Shown: one piece after another, positions 48,600 to 61,719 of the stretch
Position numbering within the stretch: position 1 is the stretch's first letter
How the letters are laid out: each line of letters starts with the position of its first letter
NCBI GenBank assembly: GCA_963693285.1
Contig: OY848923.1
Location: 6,218,920-6,282,919 of the forward strand
DNA: 64,000 nucleotides
Direction: 5' to 3'
From: Xestospongia muta
Lineage: Eukaryota; Porifera; Demospongiae; Haplosclerida; Petrosiidae
Made by a program: the position numbers and the translations under genes
Notes under the pieces: model-generated
What the model was told of the DNA's origin: nothing
Database searches by the model: none
What the model saw: only the letters and a program-made list of their open reading frames with translations

Positions 48600-49953
48600 A
48601 TGATAGCAATGTTCATAGTGTATTAATTGTATGGATGTTTGTGTATTATAAATGATAGGGAATTTGATGTGTATTTTTGTAATTGACATTGACTCTTCAT
48701 CATGTTCTGTATATAGTTCATTTAAATGAGATAACATGTTATTTTTAATATGTTTCTCACTTTTTGTATTTTGTTTAATTTTTTGTATTGTATTGTTTTT
48801 TGTTGTTTAGTACTTTATTATTTCCACACAATAACACTAATAGAAACTTGTTTATTTGTTTTGTGTCTTGTTCTATGTCTGGTCTTTATAGATATATACT
48901 GTGTTATACTTTGTATACACAATTAAAACATGATTATTATAGTATTATAACTATTAATATTATTAATATTAATAAAACAATTATAATATAACTGCGTGTG
49001 TAGAAAGGTCTTTTGCAAATCATTTCTCTCTAGCTCATTCCAAGCTAGAGTTATAACAGTGAATTAGTGGTCGTTCTCAACTCAAACAGAGTATAGTTCA
49101 CGTTAAAATTATATAATTTTTAACCTTTAGCAAAACTTGCTCATAATACGTGGAAATTAAACAATGGTAGATTTGACAATGTTTGTCCCATCCAGTATGT
49201 ATTCTTTATGTATAGGATAATATATCCTCTCTGTTTACTTTGTATTGTAAACACAATAGCATTTGTTTTATTGCAATATTAGCCTCAATTAGCAGCAATT
49301 AGCTGGAATGTGTTTATTACAATATATGCCATATATTGACTGTATCAGTAATGACAATAGTATAGTTGAGATACTAATCATAATGATGTGTTATTGTGTG
49401 TGCTATATTTAATTATATATTGAAGAATTTATAATTTTATGGAAGCAAAAAGTTAAATATGGACAGTTTTAGAGTATGGCATAAAGTTTGTGTCACAATA
49501 TTCTGATGATTTTGGGAGTGTTATCATCAGCTTATATTACTTTAATCCTGTTACTAGACCCCACACTAAATCTTCCTAAACCCTAAACATTCAAGCATAT
49601 GTCAGTAGTGATCCATTCCCATTATTGCAATATTAATTTGACACAGAAGGCACACTATACTAGAGATAGGAGAATACAGGAGTGGTCTAAAGAGTAAATA
49701 TACAAATCAGCACTCATTGAGTTAGAGCCATTATAGGATTGTAATTTGTCAGAGGAGGAGAAATAATGTCATAACATATGATAAAAATAAATACATTATA
49801 ATTTCAATTTGAGCATCTTAACATTTTGAACAATTTTTTTAGTTTTAGTTTATATTAACTTGACAATAACAAACTAAACATTATGATCACAATTGTGTTT
49901 ATAATGTGTAAAGTGTGTAAAATGTTAGTTTGCTAGTAAAATAAAAGTGATCT
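48600..49953. other. PTP 3' flank, then spacer with a transposon-end fragment
   Basis: 48,600-48,990 matches the 3' UTR of E. At about 49,073-49,094 'ctcaactcaaacagagtata' resembles the right end of the element at 43,014-43,771, so a fragment of that family probably lies here. The rest, up to the end of gene C, shows nothing I recognise. Confidence 0.5.
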
Positions 49954-52900
49954 CTATTTGTTTTTTACTTTCATGTTTTTTTCTTTCATTAGCTTTGCCC
50001 TGTCAACTTTATCTCCTCTGCCAGATTTGGGTAATTTAGGAAGTACATTCTGTGTAAAGAACATTGTTATCATAAAATATGCATAGCATTAAAATAACAA
50101 CTATCTTACTAGTTTTGTAAGTTGAGCTTTCTCTCCATGAGTATCTGTAATTCTTGCATTGATTTCATTGAACAAATTAGAATCCAACTCTTTGCCATCT
50201 TCAAGTACAATAAATGCATGGATTTCTAAAGCATAAATACATTGTAAGTTATAATATTATCTCTTTGATCAGTATAACCTGTCTTGATTTCATTTTGTAT
50301 TACAGCTGCCTCAACAATGGACTTATGTTTTGTCTAAAAATATAAATAATTCTTAATAATTAGAACAAATGATGACAGACGTACAATAGATTCTTCTATC
50401 TCCATAGCTGCTATATATTCTTTATCAATATAAAGAAGGTCAGTGAAAGAACCAAGAATTCGATAATCACCATTAGTTGTCCTTCTAGCAACATCACCAG
50501 TGTAGAAATATTCTCAAAAGAAGAAAGTGTCATTTCATTTAACTCAGCCATAGTAACATTATTGAATACCTGGAATAAGACTACAATACATCCTATAAAA
50601 CTCTGTTTGTCCATTTTCAGGTTGATCACCTAACAACCCAATAGCCAGTCCTGGGAATGGTTTTACACATAAGAAGCCAATCTGTTCATTTTCTTCAATT
50701 TTATTTTTAGTCTACAAAAATACCAGTGTACTTAATAATAATTAATAACAAACATACATTGATATCAAACAGCTGCACTTCAACTCCATAGAATGGTTGC
50801 ATAGGAACACCAGGTCTTTGACTATCTTTAGAAAAGGCTACATTCTTTTGACATGGCCGAGAACTTATAACAGCACCACCAACTGTAAAATAATTGTTAA
50901 AATATTCCAAAGTATTAGTAAAATTAACCTGATGAAAAATAGCAATCAATAAGAGTACAAGATTTCATCCCTACATTGCTATAAAGCCATTCCCAATTGT
51001 CTTCTTGTAAGTAATCTCCAGCTATTAAAATTAATTGTGCATGCAATAAAATCAATGATTAGTATCTCACCTGTGGCAATAATTCTTAATGACCGGATCC
51101 TTTCAATCTGAGAAGAACTACATTTACACTTCATTTGGTTAACCATATTTGATGTTGTGATAAATTGAGTCACTCTAAATGAACCCAAAAGCTGCCAATA
51201 TTTAACTAAAAATAAACATGTAGTCAGATAAGAGTTAGTTAACCAGTATTAAATACCTGGATCATCTGACAGTAACTGTCCATTTATTAGAACTGATGTA
51301 CCTCCATTGAAAAGTGGGCCATAAATTGTGTAGGCTAGTGTCAATGGATGACCCAAGTCTGTAGTAACAACGGATTGATCACCAACTCCACAATCAAAGA
51401 CATACTATAAAAAGTTTTAAAAAATCTGTGAAAACACTTAAGAGTTGTAAAGCAGACCTTGTAAGTTGCTGCAGAATAGAGGGGGAATCCTGTATGTGAG
51501 TGAATGATTCGCTTAGGTTTATCAGAGTCCCCTGCAGCTAAAATGACAAACAGTGGATGTCTACTTGGAACTTTGACAGCTTGAAAATCAGTGTTAAGGC
51601 ACTGATCAAGTTCCTAAAATACAAAGATTGCCAGGTCATCATTATTTAAAACCTAACCTTGTCCATATTGATAAAGTCCAATACATCACTAGTCTGTGGT
51701 ACACCAGTAACAAATAATTTTACACTTTGACCAGTTTTGGTGATAGCTTTCTTCACATTTTCCAGAAAATTGTAATTAGTGATAATTGCAATTGGTTTGA
51801 CTAAAGAGATTACAGAAAGTAATAATTTATTTATTATCTTACTACATGCAATAAAAATACTCACCATCACTTAGATATTGAGTAAGTGTTGACAAGTTGG
51901 TCATTGGAGATATTGCACTAATAGTGAATAAAATAATCAAAACAAACTAAGTTAGATGTAAAAACTAACCAGTGGATCAAGCCAAGTCTTCCACATGCTA
52001 GAACACAGGCTACAGAAGTAACTTCTAAAGACATGACTATAGCAATAATATCAGGGAACTCTTGCTCTCTTGAGTAAAACTTTATTCCATTTTTCAAAAG
52101 AATATTGGAAATCTTGCATGTTCTTTCCAATAATTTTCTAAATGATCAACCATTTATTAAATAGGTTAGATATACTTTTAATTAATGTGTTACTTGTAAG
52201 TAAAATCTTCTGCTTCACTTTTCAGAGCAATATTGTCAGAATCACTATGTTTATCAAGGCACTGCTCTATAAAGGGAGGTACTACCATATTATTTTACTA
52301 GTTATTATTTACCTGTGACATTGAGAAATTCTCCTTTAAACCATTCAATATGTCCACTGCTCATATCACAGATATTGACCTCTTCGTGTTTCAGTATGTT
52401 GTCTGCTAATCCACTCCAAAACAAATTAGAAAACTCAACTGTTGCTTTATACATGTCATTATAATTGTCTGATTCATGAGCCAACCCTTCACCTAAATAA
52501 TAAAATATAAAATTTAGAAATGTATTAAAGTGATTTTATTAACCTCTCATAACATTGAATTGAATGCTGATGTCTTTAGGCACACGTGGGTCATCTAAAG
52601 AGTCATAATCTGTTTCTTTATGGTAACCACCCTTTTTGGTTATCTCTCTGAGGTAACGTCGATTTGTTTTCAAACTTTTAGTAATTGGAAATTCTTTCAC
52701 AAACTACAGACCAAAATTTGGAACAGTATATTATTATACTGTTGTGTTTCTTCTGCATTTTAACTAACTTGAAACTTGCAACGTGATTTATCAATATCTG
52801 GATAATTTCTCGTCAATCTGTCAACAAGCTTTTTCTCCATTTCTCTCCATGACAGTGTTTCACTGTTCAAAACTACAAAGCTCATAATTCCTAAGTATAA

Positions 52901-54112
52901 AACATTAAAAACAAAGAAATAAACAAATAACATCAAGCTTCAATAAAATGACAACAATACAAACTATATACGATAGTACCTACCTGAGCTATCATCATCT
53001 CTGAAACCAATACAGGCTGATTTGACTACATTTTCGTCCTCATTCTATTATAAAAATTAACCAATTAAAACAAATTAATGACAATCAACTTTGCATACCA
53101 AGACATTTTCAAGTCTGGCTGGATCAAATCGATATTGTCCAACAGTAATAACATCATCAATTCTTCCATTAATGCGATATGAGGAAAATTCATCTCTTAA
53201 AACACTATCCCCAGTATAAAAACAAGGATTACCATCTAGGTAAAGGTAAAGTTAAAGAGATTTAAAACTTAACTATACCAAAGATTTCAGCCCAGTAGTC
53301 TTTCTTGTATCTGTTGTGATTACCATATATTGTCCTTGCCATCCCTGGTAAGGGTTTAGTCAAATATAAGTTCCCTTCAACATTGTCTCCATGTACCTCT
53401 TTCATCTACATATAAAAACAATATAATTAAGTAACAAATTAGTTTGATATAATATGTACTCCTCTTTTTGGGTTTAATAAAACTGGCCGAACTCCAAAGA
53501 ATGGATACATTCCATCAGAAACTGTCAGTGTTCCATTTTCTTTTGTTAATTTAGGAGATAACAAAATACCCCCAGTTTCTATTAGTAACAAACTCTTTCA
53601 TTTTATGTTAAACAATAAAATAAGTAATTACCTGTCTGCCAGTAATGATCAAATATTGTCAATTGTAGTTTCTCTTTATACCACTTTTTTGTTGTCATAG
53701 GCAAACACTCACCAACTAAAAGCACAGTTAATATAAAGTTAATATAAAAACAGTTCTATTGTAAATTACCTGAGCCAAGTAACTTGAGACAGGAAGGTTT
53801 TTTAGGCAAAGGCTGCGAGGTCTCAATGTCTTGTATTAATTTACCTAACTGCAATGGTGATAATATTAACTGAGTAACTTTGTGTTCTTCCACAATTGAT
53901 GACAGTAAGAAATCTGAAAAAAACAAGTACAACATTTAACTAATTACTGAACTGTACATACTTAGATCATGGTTGTTTAAATCACCATTATAAAGTAATG
54001 TAGTACCACCAGATGATAGAACTCCATAAGTCATGTAAGTATGAGAAACTATCCAGCCCATGTCAGCAAGAAATGCTGATATATCTCCTTCTTCATAATC
54101 AAATGCAATCTT

Positions 54113-54171
<59 letters not shown>

Positions 54172-57100
54172 AATATTTGATATCAAATTTCAAAGACTGA
54201 CTTGATAAGAAACTGTAGCATAAAGAAGATACCCAGCTTGTGTGTGAACTAGAAGCTTTGGTGTACCAGTACTGCCAGATGTATATGCAATAAAGAGTTC
54301 ATCTTCTCCTGACATGGGCTGAGGTGGACAGTCAGAACACTCATCATTTATGGCCTGTTATTGATGTAATAGGTAATGAATAAGGAGAGACAAAGAGAGT
54401 TGAATAGCTTACAATATCTAACATATGGGCTTCCTTATAATTTGTTTGAGGTAGGTATTTCACATTAGATTGACCTAGATTGGTTACAAAAACGTTTTTA
54501 ACATCATTGCATTCTTTCTTTGAGATGGCTTCAATCACATTATCAAACAGTTTGATCTCTTTTGTTTTGTGCTGTAAAGTAATGTTAGTAGTAATAATAA
54601 CTGCAGCACCAGCTGAAAGAAGTAATATGACTTATAAAACACACTATGTAATATAAATAATTCACCATCTCTTATCCTTGGGGCAAGTAAAGTAGCACTA
54701 GATGTAGATGATACATTGCTAATAGAAGAAAACACACAATATAAACAGCTAACAATAAATGTATACTTACCAGTGTATTGCACCAATTCTAGCACAAGCT
54801 AACATACAAACAATAGCCATTGGGTGAGTAGGTAAATATATAATGACTCTTGTTCCTTTCTGGACACTATGTCTTTTCAAAACATTAGCAATCTGACAGA
54901 CACGTTTCAGTAGCTCATTGTATCTTAAAGATGATAATAGTACACTAACTTAATTTAAACTACTAGTTATATTCTTACGTCATTTTTTGAGTTTCAAAAT
55001 CAGTTTTATAAATGATAGCAATCTTATCACCATTTGTTTCAACATGGCGATCAAGACAGTTTTCTGTTGAGAAAAAGCAGTAATAAATCAGAAACATGTC
55101 AAAAATTATTATTATTACCTGTGACATTCAAAGAACAGTCTTTAAACCATTCAATACACATGTCATCTTGAATAATATTATGATCATCTTGAGTTGATTC
55201 ACAGGCAGTAGGACCACAAATCCATTTCAGACAAGTTTTCCCTAAAAAATGCCAAAACTCTTTAGGGCTGTAAATACTTGTATCATAAGCATCATCATAA
55301 TAAGTACGAAAATGTTGTAGAACTTCCTGTGATGTTCTGGGTAGGGGCTGATTTGGATTCTTTCCTTTCTCAAGAAGTCTTTGGACCTAATATACAATAA
55401 ACAATTATATGACAATAAAATAGATGCTCATACCTCATCATAAAATTGATTTACAATCTTGGATTCATCAACAAATAATTGATCAATTGAGTGATCATCA
55501 TGTAATGATCCTTTTTGACTTAAAAGACATTGTTTCATATCTTGAGCAAGACGTTTTGGTATAAGAAATTCTACAGCAACAGAGCCTCGTTTGACAGACT
55601 TAATACGACATAGAAATGGTGGTATTCTTCCAAGTTCACAAACAGTCTTAACAGTACCCATCACTTGACTAAGATAACAAAGCTGCCATCGTTCGTTTTT
55701 CTTGACGTAGACAACACTGGTATCTTCGGTGGCTTGAGGTACCTCGTTAAATTTGAGAAACTTGTCTATATGTACTTCTTGACAAACTTGATTCAGCCGT
55801 TTTTCATAAAATTGTGCTTCTTCAATACAGGTATCATTTCCTGTAGCACGAGCTAACACATGAAGAATATCAGAATTTATGAAGTGGCAAAATAAACTTT
55901 TAGAGATAGCTAGAATAGCTTCAAATATATTATCAGAGCTCAAAATATTATGAAAGGCTTGACTCAGTACATGCTTAGCTTCATCTTGTTCACAATTCAA
56001 GTCTCTCAAAATATTTCGCAAAAACTGCTGAATGTTCAAGCTGCTGGTTGTTTCGGACAGTGAACCTATTACATTGCGATGTTTGAATTCTAGACAACTC
56101 AGATCAGATTTCTTTTCTTTAGGCTGTGAGCTCGGAATAACATTTTGACCTAACAAATACAAAATTGATATTGTTACCACCAGTTCCTTGACTGTGTGCC
56201 AGAGAGTCCTATCATTTTTTACTATCTTGTTTGCATTATTTGTATTGGACTGATATTACCCACCTCTACATTTAATTCATTTTATTTAGAAAATGTTTTC
56301 ATTTATTTGTAATTATTTGGATCATATTAAAAAAATAAATATTTGTATTTCCATTTGCTTCATTTTATTAATCCTTGCTGCTCTTTGTGCAGGCAAGGGT
56401 TACTGTGTGTGTGTAAAGGGACAAATACTGTAGGGTTTATTGCTCACAAAAATAACAGTGTATGCAATTTACAATCATCTACATATACAACCTGAAAATT
56501 TGCAAAAGAGTTTTGTTCTAAAGTTACAGATATTTTTATTTATTCTTACCTTTTTAATATCTTAATGTCTATGCCTATTTGAAAATGATGTATATCATGC
56601 AATCATTGCATGATATCTGTTTGCACATGTTGTCATAGAGATTTGTTCATCCTGTGTAATTTGTGAGCTATTTTTGTTGTTAAAAGAGATTTCAGATCAT
56701 GTGTTATTTTGACTTTGACCAGGTCTGTTGCCTATTTTGTTATTTTAAAGCAAGTTAAAGTTCTCAGCGGCAGTATGATAAACTAAAATTCTTTCAGCTA
56801 CTATTGTGTTGAGGGTTCTGTAATTTAGTGTTTTTTGTTCTATCGTTGTATGCTACACCGTAAAAATGGATTTGTTAATTTAACCAATCTATTATCATTT
56901 AATTGGATAATTATTATATACATGATGATGTACTGAGAAACACCATTCTGTTCTTATTATTAATATACTAATGACAAATTATTTGTTGATATTGTCAGAG
57001 TAACGAGATTCCATATAATATTTCATTAGGCAATAGACACCTTAATCAATATGCACAATGTAGTCCCTCTTATGTTTGCATTGTATTAACATGGAAAGGT

Positions 57101-58592
57101 GGAGATTCTGTTGCCTTCTCTTTACAGAGTACAAAGATAAGGTGAATAATGATGCTTGAACCTACATGCTATATGGCTTAATTTCTCTGCTTATATTTGT
57201 GGCACTCTACCTGTAATCTATAGTCTTCCACAAACACTACTACTAATCATACCATCTTTATAGCTCTAAAAATGAGCATCCTTCTTTTCAATTATAATCT
57301 TTTATAATGTTTACAACTAATGGTGGAAATTATCAAGTACACACAGACCTACAATGAGGTGAATGTCACATCCATTCCATTGTGTAAACTACTAATATCT
57401 TAAGAACTAACCAAATATAGACTCCTGTGTAGGGATATCGTAAATAGCACTAGACATTGATGTAGTTCTATCTTGAGATACTTCCTCAATTACTTGTCTC
57501 TCAGACACTGGACTTGGTAAAGAAGTACCTCCTGTAGTGTCTTGCTCTATACAGAAAAGAAACAATGAAATTATAACATAAATATTTTATCCTACCCCTT
57601 CCCCAAAACAAACTGTATTAACATCTTCAATTTATAAAATGCTTGCAAATCCATCAAACATTGATGATGGATTGTGTATATGCACAAACCATAGTTAACA
57701 TAAAACAAAGCAATAACCTTCTTATATATGTTATCTGTACCAAGTGTGTCCCAACATCATCTGATAATATTCTAGTCTGACATTGCTAATCCTTCACTAA
57801 AAGAGAAACCGCCTGACAACAAGTGTATATAGGACTTGTACAGCCTGCAAACATCTTGCAGGCCACAGAAATGCCTCATTCACTTGTTCTCTTACAAGCT
57901 CCTCTCTTTAACGTCGATTCCATGTGAGTCAACAATGGATAATAAAGTCCTTGAAGCTGCTCAAAAATCTGCTCTTAAATCAGTATAATACGAGGCAGCA
58001 CTAATAATTAGTAAAGAACAGTCTGCATGTGCTTCTATTTATAAGATCACCACATGTAATTTATTCACAATAGCCATTTTGCTTTTATCACTCTATTAAC
58101 ACATGCTCAGGTCTAAGTATGCTCTACCTACATTTGTATTCCTGCTATACAAGTCCTACATGTGTTTTTTCCAGACCCTTCCTTTCTCAACACTACACTA
58201 ATAATATTCTGATCTATGACATATACATTCATAATTCACACATTAACATTTAGTACAGTGAGTAAATGTAATTGTACTGCACTATTTTGTGTAAATAATA
58301 ACAAAACATCATCTTCATTGCAGGAAAGGCTGACAATGTCTAAATCTAATTAGGTGCAATGTAGAGTGCACAAACTTGTCTCAAAACAATTTCCACACAC
58401 CCTATGAGTTTGGTCTTGCTTGGAGACTAGAAAGTATGGTACTGACATTGATATAAAAAAGTCGGAGATATATCTGAAAACTCAACATTGACAGACAGTA
58501 TGCTAAATTGACAGTTAGTATAACAATAAACAAGGAGGAAGATTTCTGGAAATAAATTACTTCATAAATTGAAACTCACTTGGTGTAGCCAT
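49954..58592 (-). CDS. Gene C: N-terminal helical domain plus two acetyl-CoA-synthetase-like domains
   Basis: Exon 1 58,592-58,580 (MATP), exon 2 57,546-57,412 (135 nt, Ser/Thr-rich: [25 protein letters not shown]), exon 3 56,149-55,434 (helical domain ending [14 protein letters not shown]). ACS1 runs from about 55,396: [29 protein letters not shown]-loop [52 protein letters not shown] and [11 protein letters not shown], all the adenylate-forming motifs including the C-terminal Lys. ACS2 from about 52,495 repeats the fold, but the P-loop is [15 protein letters not shown] and GRxDD is GSFTD. It ends with a Lys-rich tail ([10 protein letters not shown]) at 49,954. No lesion found, so this is the intact member of the pair, with B inverted about 33 kb away. 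Likely reaction for ACS1: ATP-dependent acyl-CoA formation; substrate unknown. ACS2 is probably regulatory. Confidence 0.75.
54117..54168. repeat. (TA)n microsatellite in a gene C intron
   Basis: About 25 TA units in the intron after the P-loop exon, longer than the run in the same intron of gene B. Confidence 0.85.
56160..57410. other. Long intron of gene C, mostly missing from gene B
   Basis: This intron separates exons 2 and 3. Sequence near 56,220-56,380 is recognisable at 11,400-11,480 in B, but the portion from about 56,390 through exon 2 to about 57,640 has no counterpart there. No other feature recognised. Confidence 0.5.
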
Positions 58593-58740
58593 TATTTTAA
58601 TAGCATTGCTCTGGCAAGATAATATATTTGGATCCTGAATACGAGGACTTCTACAGAGCTGAAAGTCTTATAGCAGCCTGTCTCTAATCATTTACCGAGT
58701 AGTCTAAAGAGCTACCCTCTTCTCCTTTTTATAAGTCACA
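58593..58740 (-). promoter_or_regulatory. Core promoter and 5' UTR of gene C
   Basis: TATAAA on the minus strand at 58,733-58,728, followed by a 5' region that matches that of B. The 100-bp repeat array begins immediately upstream in both genes. Confidence 0.6.
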
Positions 58741-58744
58741 GATT

Positions 58745-59012
58745 AAAGCAGAATAATAGCTATGTCATATGAATAATATAACATACACCCCAGCAGGAAT
58801 ATGATATCCTGATAGGACATCATAGATAGCAGTCACAGATTAAAGCAGAATAGTAGCCATGTCATATGAATAATATAGCACACACCCCAGCAGGAATATG
58901 ATATCCTGATCAGACAATATCATAGATAGCAGTCACAGATTAAAGCAGAATAGTAGCAATCTCATATGAATAATATAACACACACCACAAAAGGAATATG
59001 ATATCCTGATAG
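58745..59012 (-). repeat. ~100-bp tandem repeat, inverted orientation, about 3 units
   Basis: Reverse complement of the 9885-10,290 array: 'cagattaaagcagaatagta', 'catatgaataatat', 'aggaatatgatatcctgat'. It abuts the promoter of gene C. Confidence 0.85.
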
Positions 59013-59058
59013 GACAAAATCTGTTGAGTGTTCTAAATATAAGGACAGTTACAACAAA
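59011..59058. repeat. Left arm of an inverted repeat (with 63,066-63,110)
   Basis: 'gataggacaaaatctgttga' and 'gtgttctaaatataaggaca' recur inverted at the other position with a few differences. The arms form the inner edges of the two oppositely oriented 100-bp arrays, about 4 kb apart. Confidence 0.65.
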
Positions 59059-61715
59059 GAAAAAGAGATTTACTCCAGCAGTTTAATTTAGAGATAGCAA
59101 CACGTTTTTATATATACAAAAGGCTATAATTACAGAGTTAAAGGAAATGGAAGCTTAATAAAGGTACTTTGAAACAATGATTGTATAGAGGTTATGAACC
59201 GTGATTGCTGATTAATGACAAAGTTTGGTAACAGTGCTTTTTTTAGATAATTTAGATAATTTAGCTTTTTTCTAGATTATAAATGTTTATACTTTTACTA
59301 ATATATGATGTTGAAATGATAAGTAAGAGAGGTGTCTACAAAAATAACACACACATATATATCTATCTTGCAAAGAGATTGGATGTTTTACCACATAGCT
59401 CTTTCTTGCCCACTTTTATGTTGTTTAAAAGTGATTCAACACACTGTCCATAATAAGAGAACATTATTGTATTATTATATTGAAATCATACTGTATACCT
59501 AGGAAACTAAAGGAATAGCATTGTTAATACTATACACTATTGGTTCAAATGTTTGGTATCACCCAGTTCTGGATTATTTCTGTGTATCAAGGAATACATT
59601 GATCAAATGTTAGTAGCAGACAGGAAGTTATGAATAATTAATATCTTAGTCACTGTGACAAGCTGGATTCACTACATTCACTTGATCTAAGGAGAGAAAG
59701 TCAAGTACACTATTGAACTGTCAACATTACCTATGAAATTTTGTTTACTTCAAGAATTAGTGATGGATTTTGTTTCTATTTGGGCTTTAGGTCTAAAATC
59801 GGTGGATAAAAATTATTATACTATGGTTGTAAGTGTGTTCTTGATAAACACAAAGTCAATACTAAGTCAACTTTTGATATGATGTCCTCTATAAAAAGAT
59901 TATCATTCTCTTCCAAGATCATAATAATTAAGTTGAAATTGATGATCCGCAAATAATCACAATGTGATCAAGGTAGATTGAAGCCTCTAGTCATTCATCA
60001 AAGACATAATAAAGAGAAATTTGTTGATACTACATCATTCTCCTAATGAAAGGAAACATAAGTACAATAACTAAATACTTTGTCCTTCTAATGATGAAGA
60101 GGTACATCATGTATTTCATCCAACACAATAAGGTACATTGTATACAAAACATGTTCATCCTAAACTTAATGAAAAATATTTAATTAGTGTCTAAGGAGAT
60201 TACAGATATACAAGAAATTAAAAGAGCCTTAAAGCTTCGTGTAATACATATAATGTGCCCTCATTCTCAACCTGATATCATTACAAATTGTTCATATTAC
60301 CCAACAAAATCTGACATTCTGAATCATGTTTATAGAGCTTAGTGTTCTTGCCAACTTAGCAAATGTGATCAAGTAAACTTAAAGTTAAACTATATAATCA
60401 GAAATACACAAACCCCAATTTCTGTTTCTTCTTACATTTCTTTAAATATATCAAGTCAAGCCACAGATACTTGTGAGAAAGATATACAAATAATGATAGT
60501 TATAGTGATTTGTATATTTAGTTTTCACAAATACTTGTTCATTCACAGGAAGGAGAGAGTATTAGAATTGCCTTAGAAGTTTTAGAACCTTTGACCTACA
60601 TACAGTTGTATTAATATATATCATTTATCTTCAAAAATAACTGTAAAAGTAGAAGAAATCATTAGTGCTTTCAAGCAGAAACTTCCATGCAATAATTGGT
60701 TCCATTAAGGCCAAAGGCAAGAAAAGAAGCAGAAATATAGCTCAAAAGATGTGTAGAAAATATAAATCTCTTCCTATTTTAATGAAACAAGGTCACAATA
60801 GAAATGATTGGTGATATCAAAGCCTAGTGGGTAAGAAAGCTGATAATCTGAGGAAAGTATTAGTTGAGAATTTCTATACTTATATTTAATATTCTTATTT
60901 ATAGCCTGTACAACCATTATTACCACAAAACCAACTCAAGTTAACACAACAGATGAGAGATATGTTTACAAACACATATTTAATAATACTATTATATTTA
61001 GATACTTTATTCTCTAATATGACCTCTTGTGCAGAGAGCACAACTATAAGCAGTGAACTTGATATCAAAGGGAGTCAAGTACATTATAACAAACTAATTC
61101 AACTATTTATTACTCATATTCAATGTACTAGGGAAAAACATTGAAGATATGGGGATAACTCTCTTCATAAATCTTAAGACTGCAGTAAATGACAGCAAAG
61201 CTAATCTACAATTCCTCATAATATTTGCTAAACTAATTTGTAATTCTAGTTCCACTATTCAGCGACCTGTATGTTTATTATTAGAAACAATTACAGCATT
61301 TGTCATCATTGTGACATACCAACACACATTCTGGCTTCAAAACCTAATAGAACATGAGCAAAAGTAGTAGACATGTGCTCTCCATCTTTGCTTTAATATT
61401 CTGTAATAAAAATAAAATGGTCTGACTAGTGATATATCTTAAGAGATTGAGCTAAACTAGTTATAGATAGCAGCTAAAGCAGAATAGTTAGATGTAATCT
61501 GTTATTAGAATCAGAAACAAGATGTGAATGATATATAATGAACATACACATTATTATATTACTTTGGAGTAATCGATATATTGAGTAATAACGAAGCTCA
61601 TGTACCAAGTCTTTGGACCAATACTTTTGTAACAAACTTAAGCTTGATAATCAATATTAGGAAGTGGAATAGTATCAACTAAATATCAATTAATTTTTAA
61701 GAGACATAAGTTATT
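59059..61715. other. Spacer, no gene recognised; weak coding-like stretch at 60.2-60.5 kb
   Basis: At about 60,198-60,345 (+) a frame reads IQEIKRALKLRVIHIMC and PDIITNCSYYPTKSDILNH before a stop. It has protein-like composition and may be a decayed mobile-element gene, but I cannot name it. Other open frames here (60,953-61,144 and 61,149-61,367) have no homology I can see and no splice context. Confidence 0.3.
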
Positions 61716-61719
61716 TATT

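Noticed and set aside
60953..61367. Two consecutive plus-strand frames with hydrophobic stretches
   Set aside because: AT-rich composition, no homology recognised, no splice context and no paralogue, so not called as genes.
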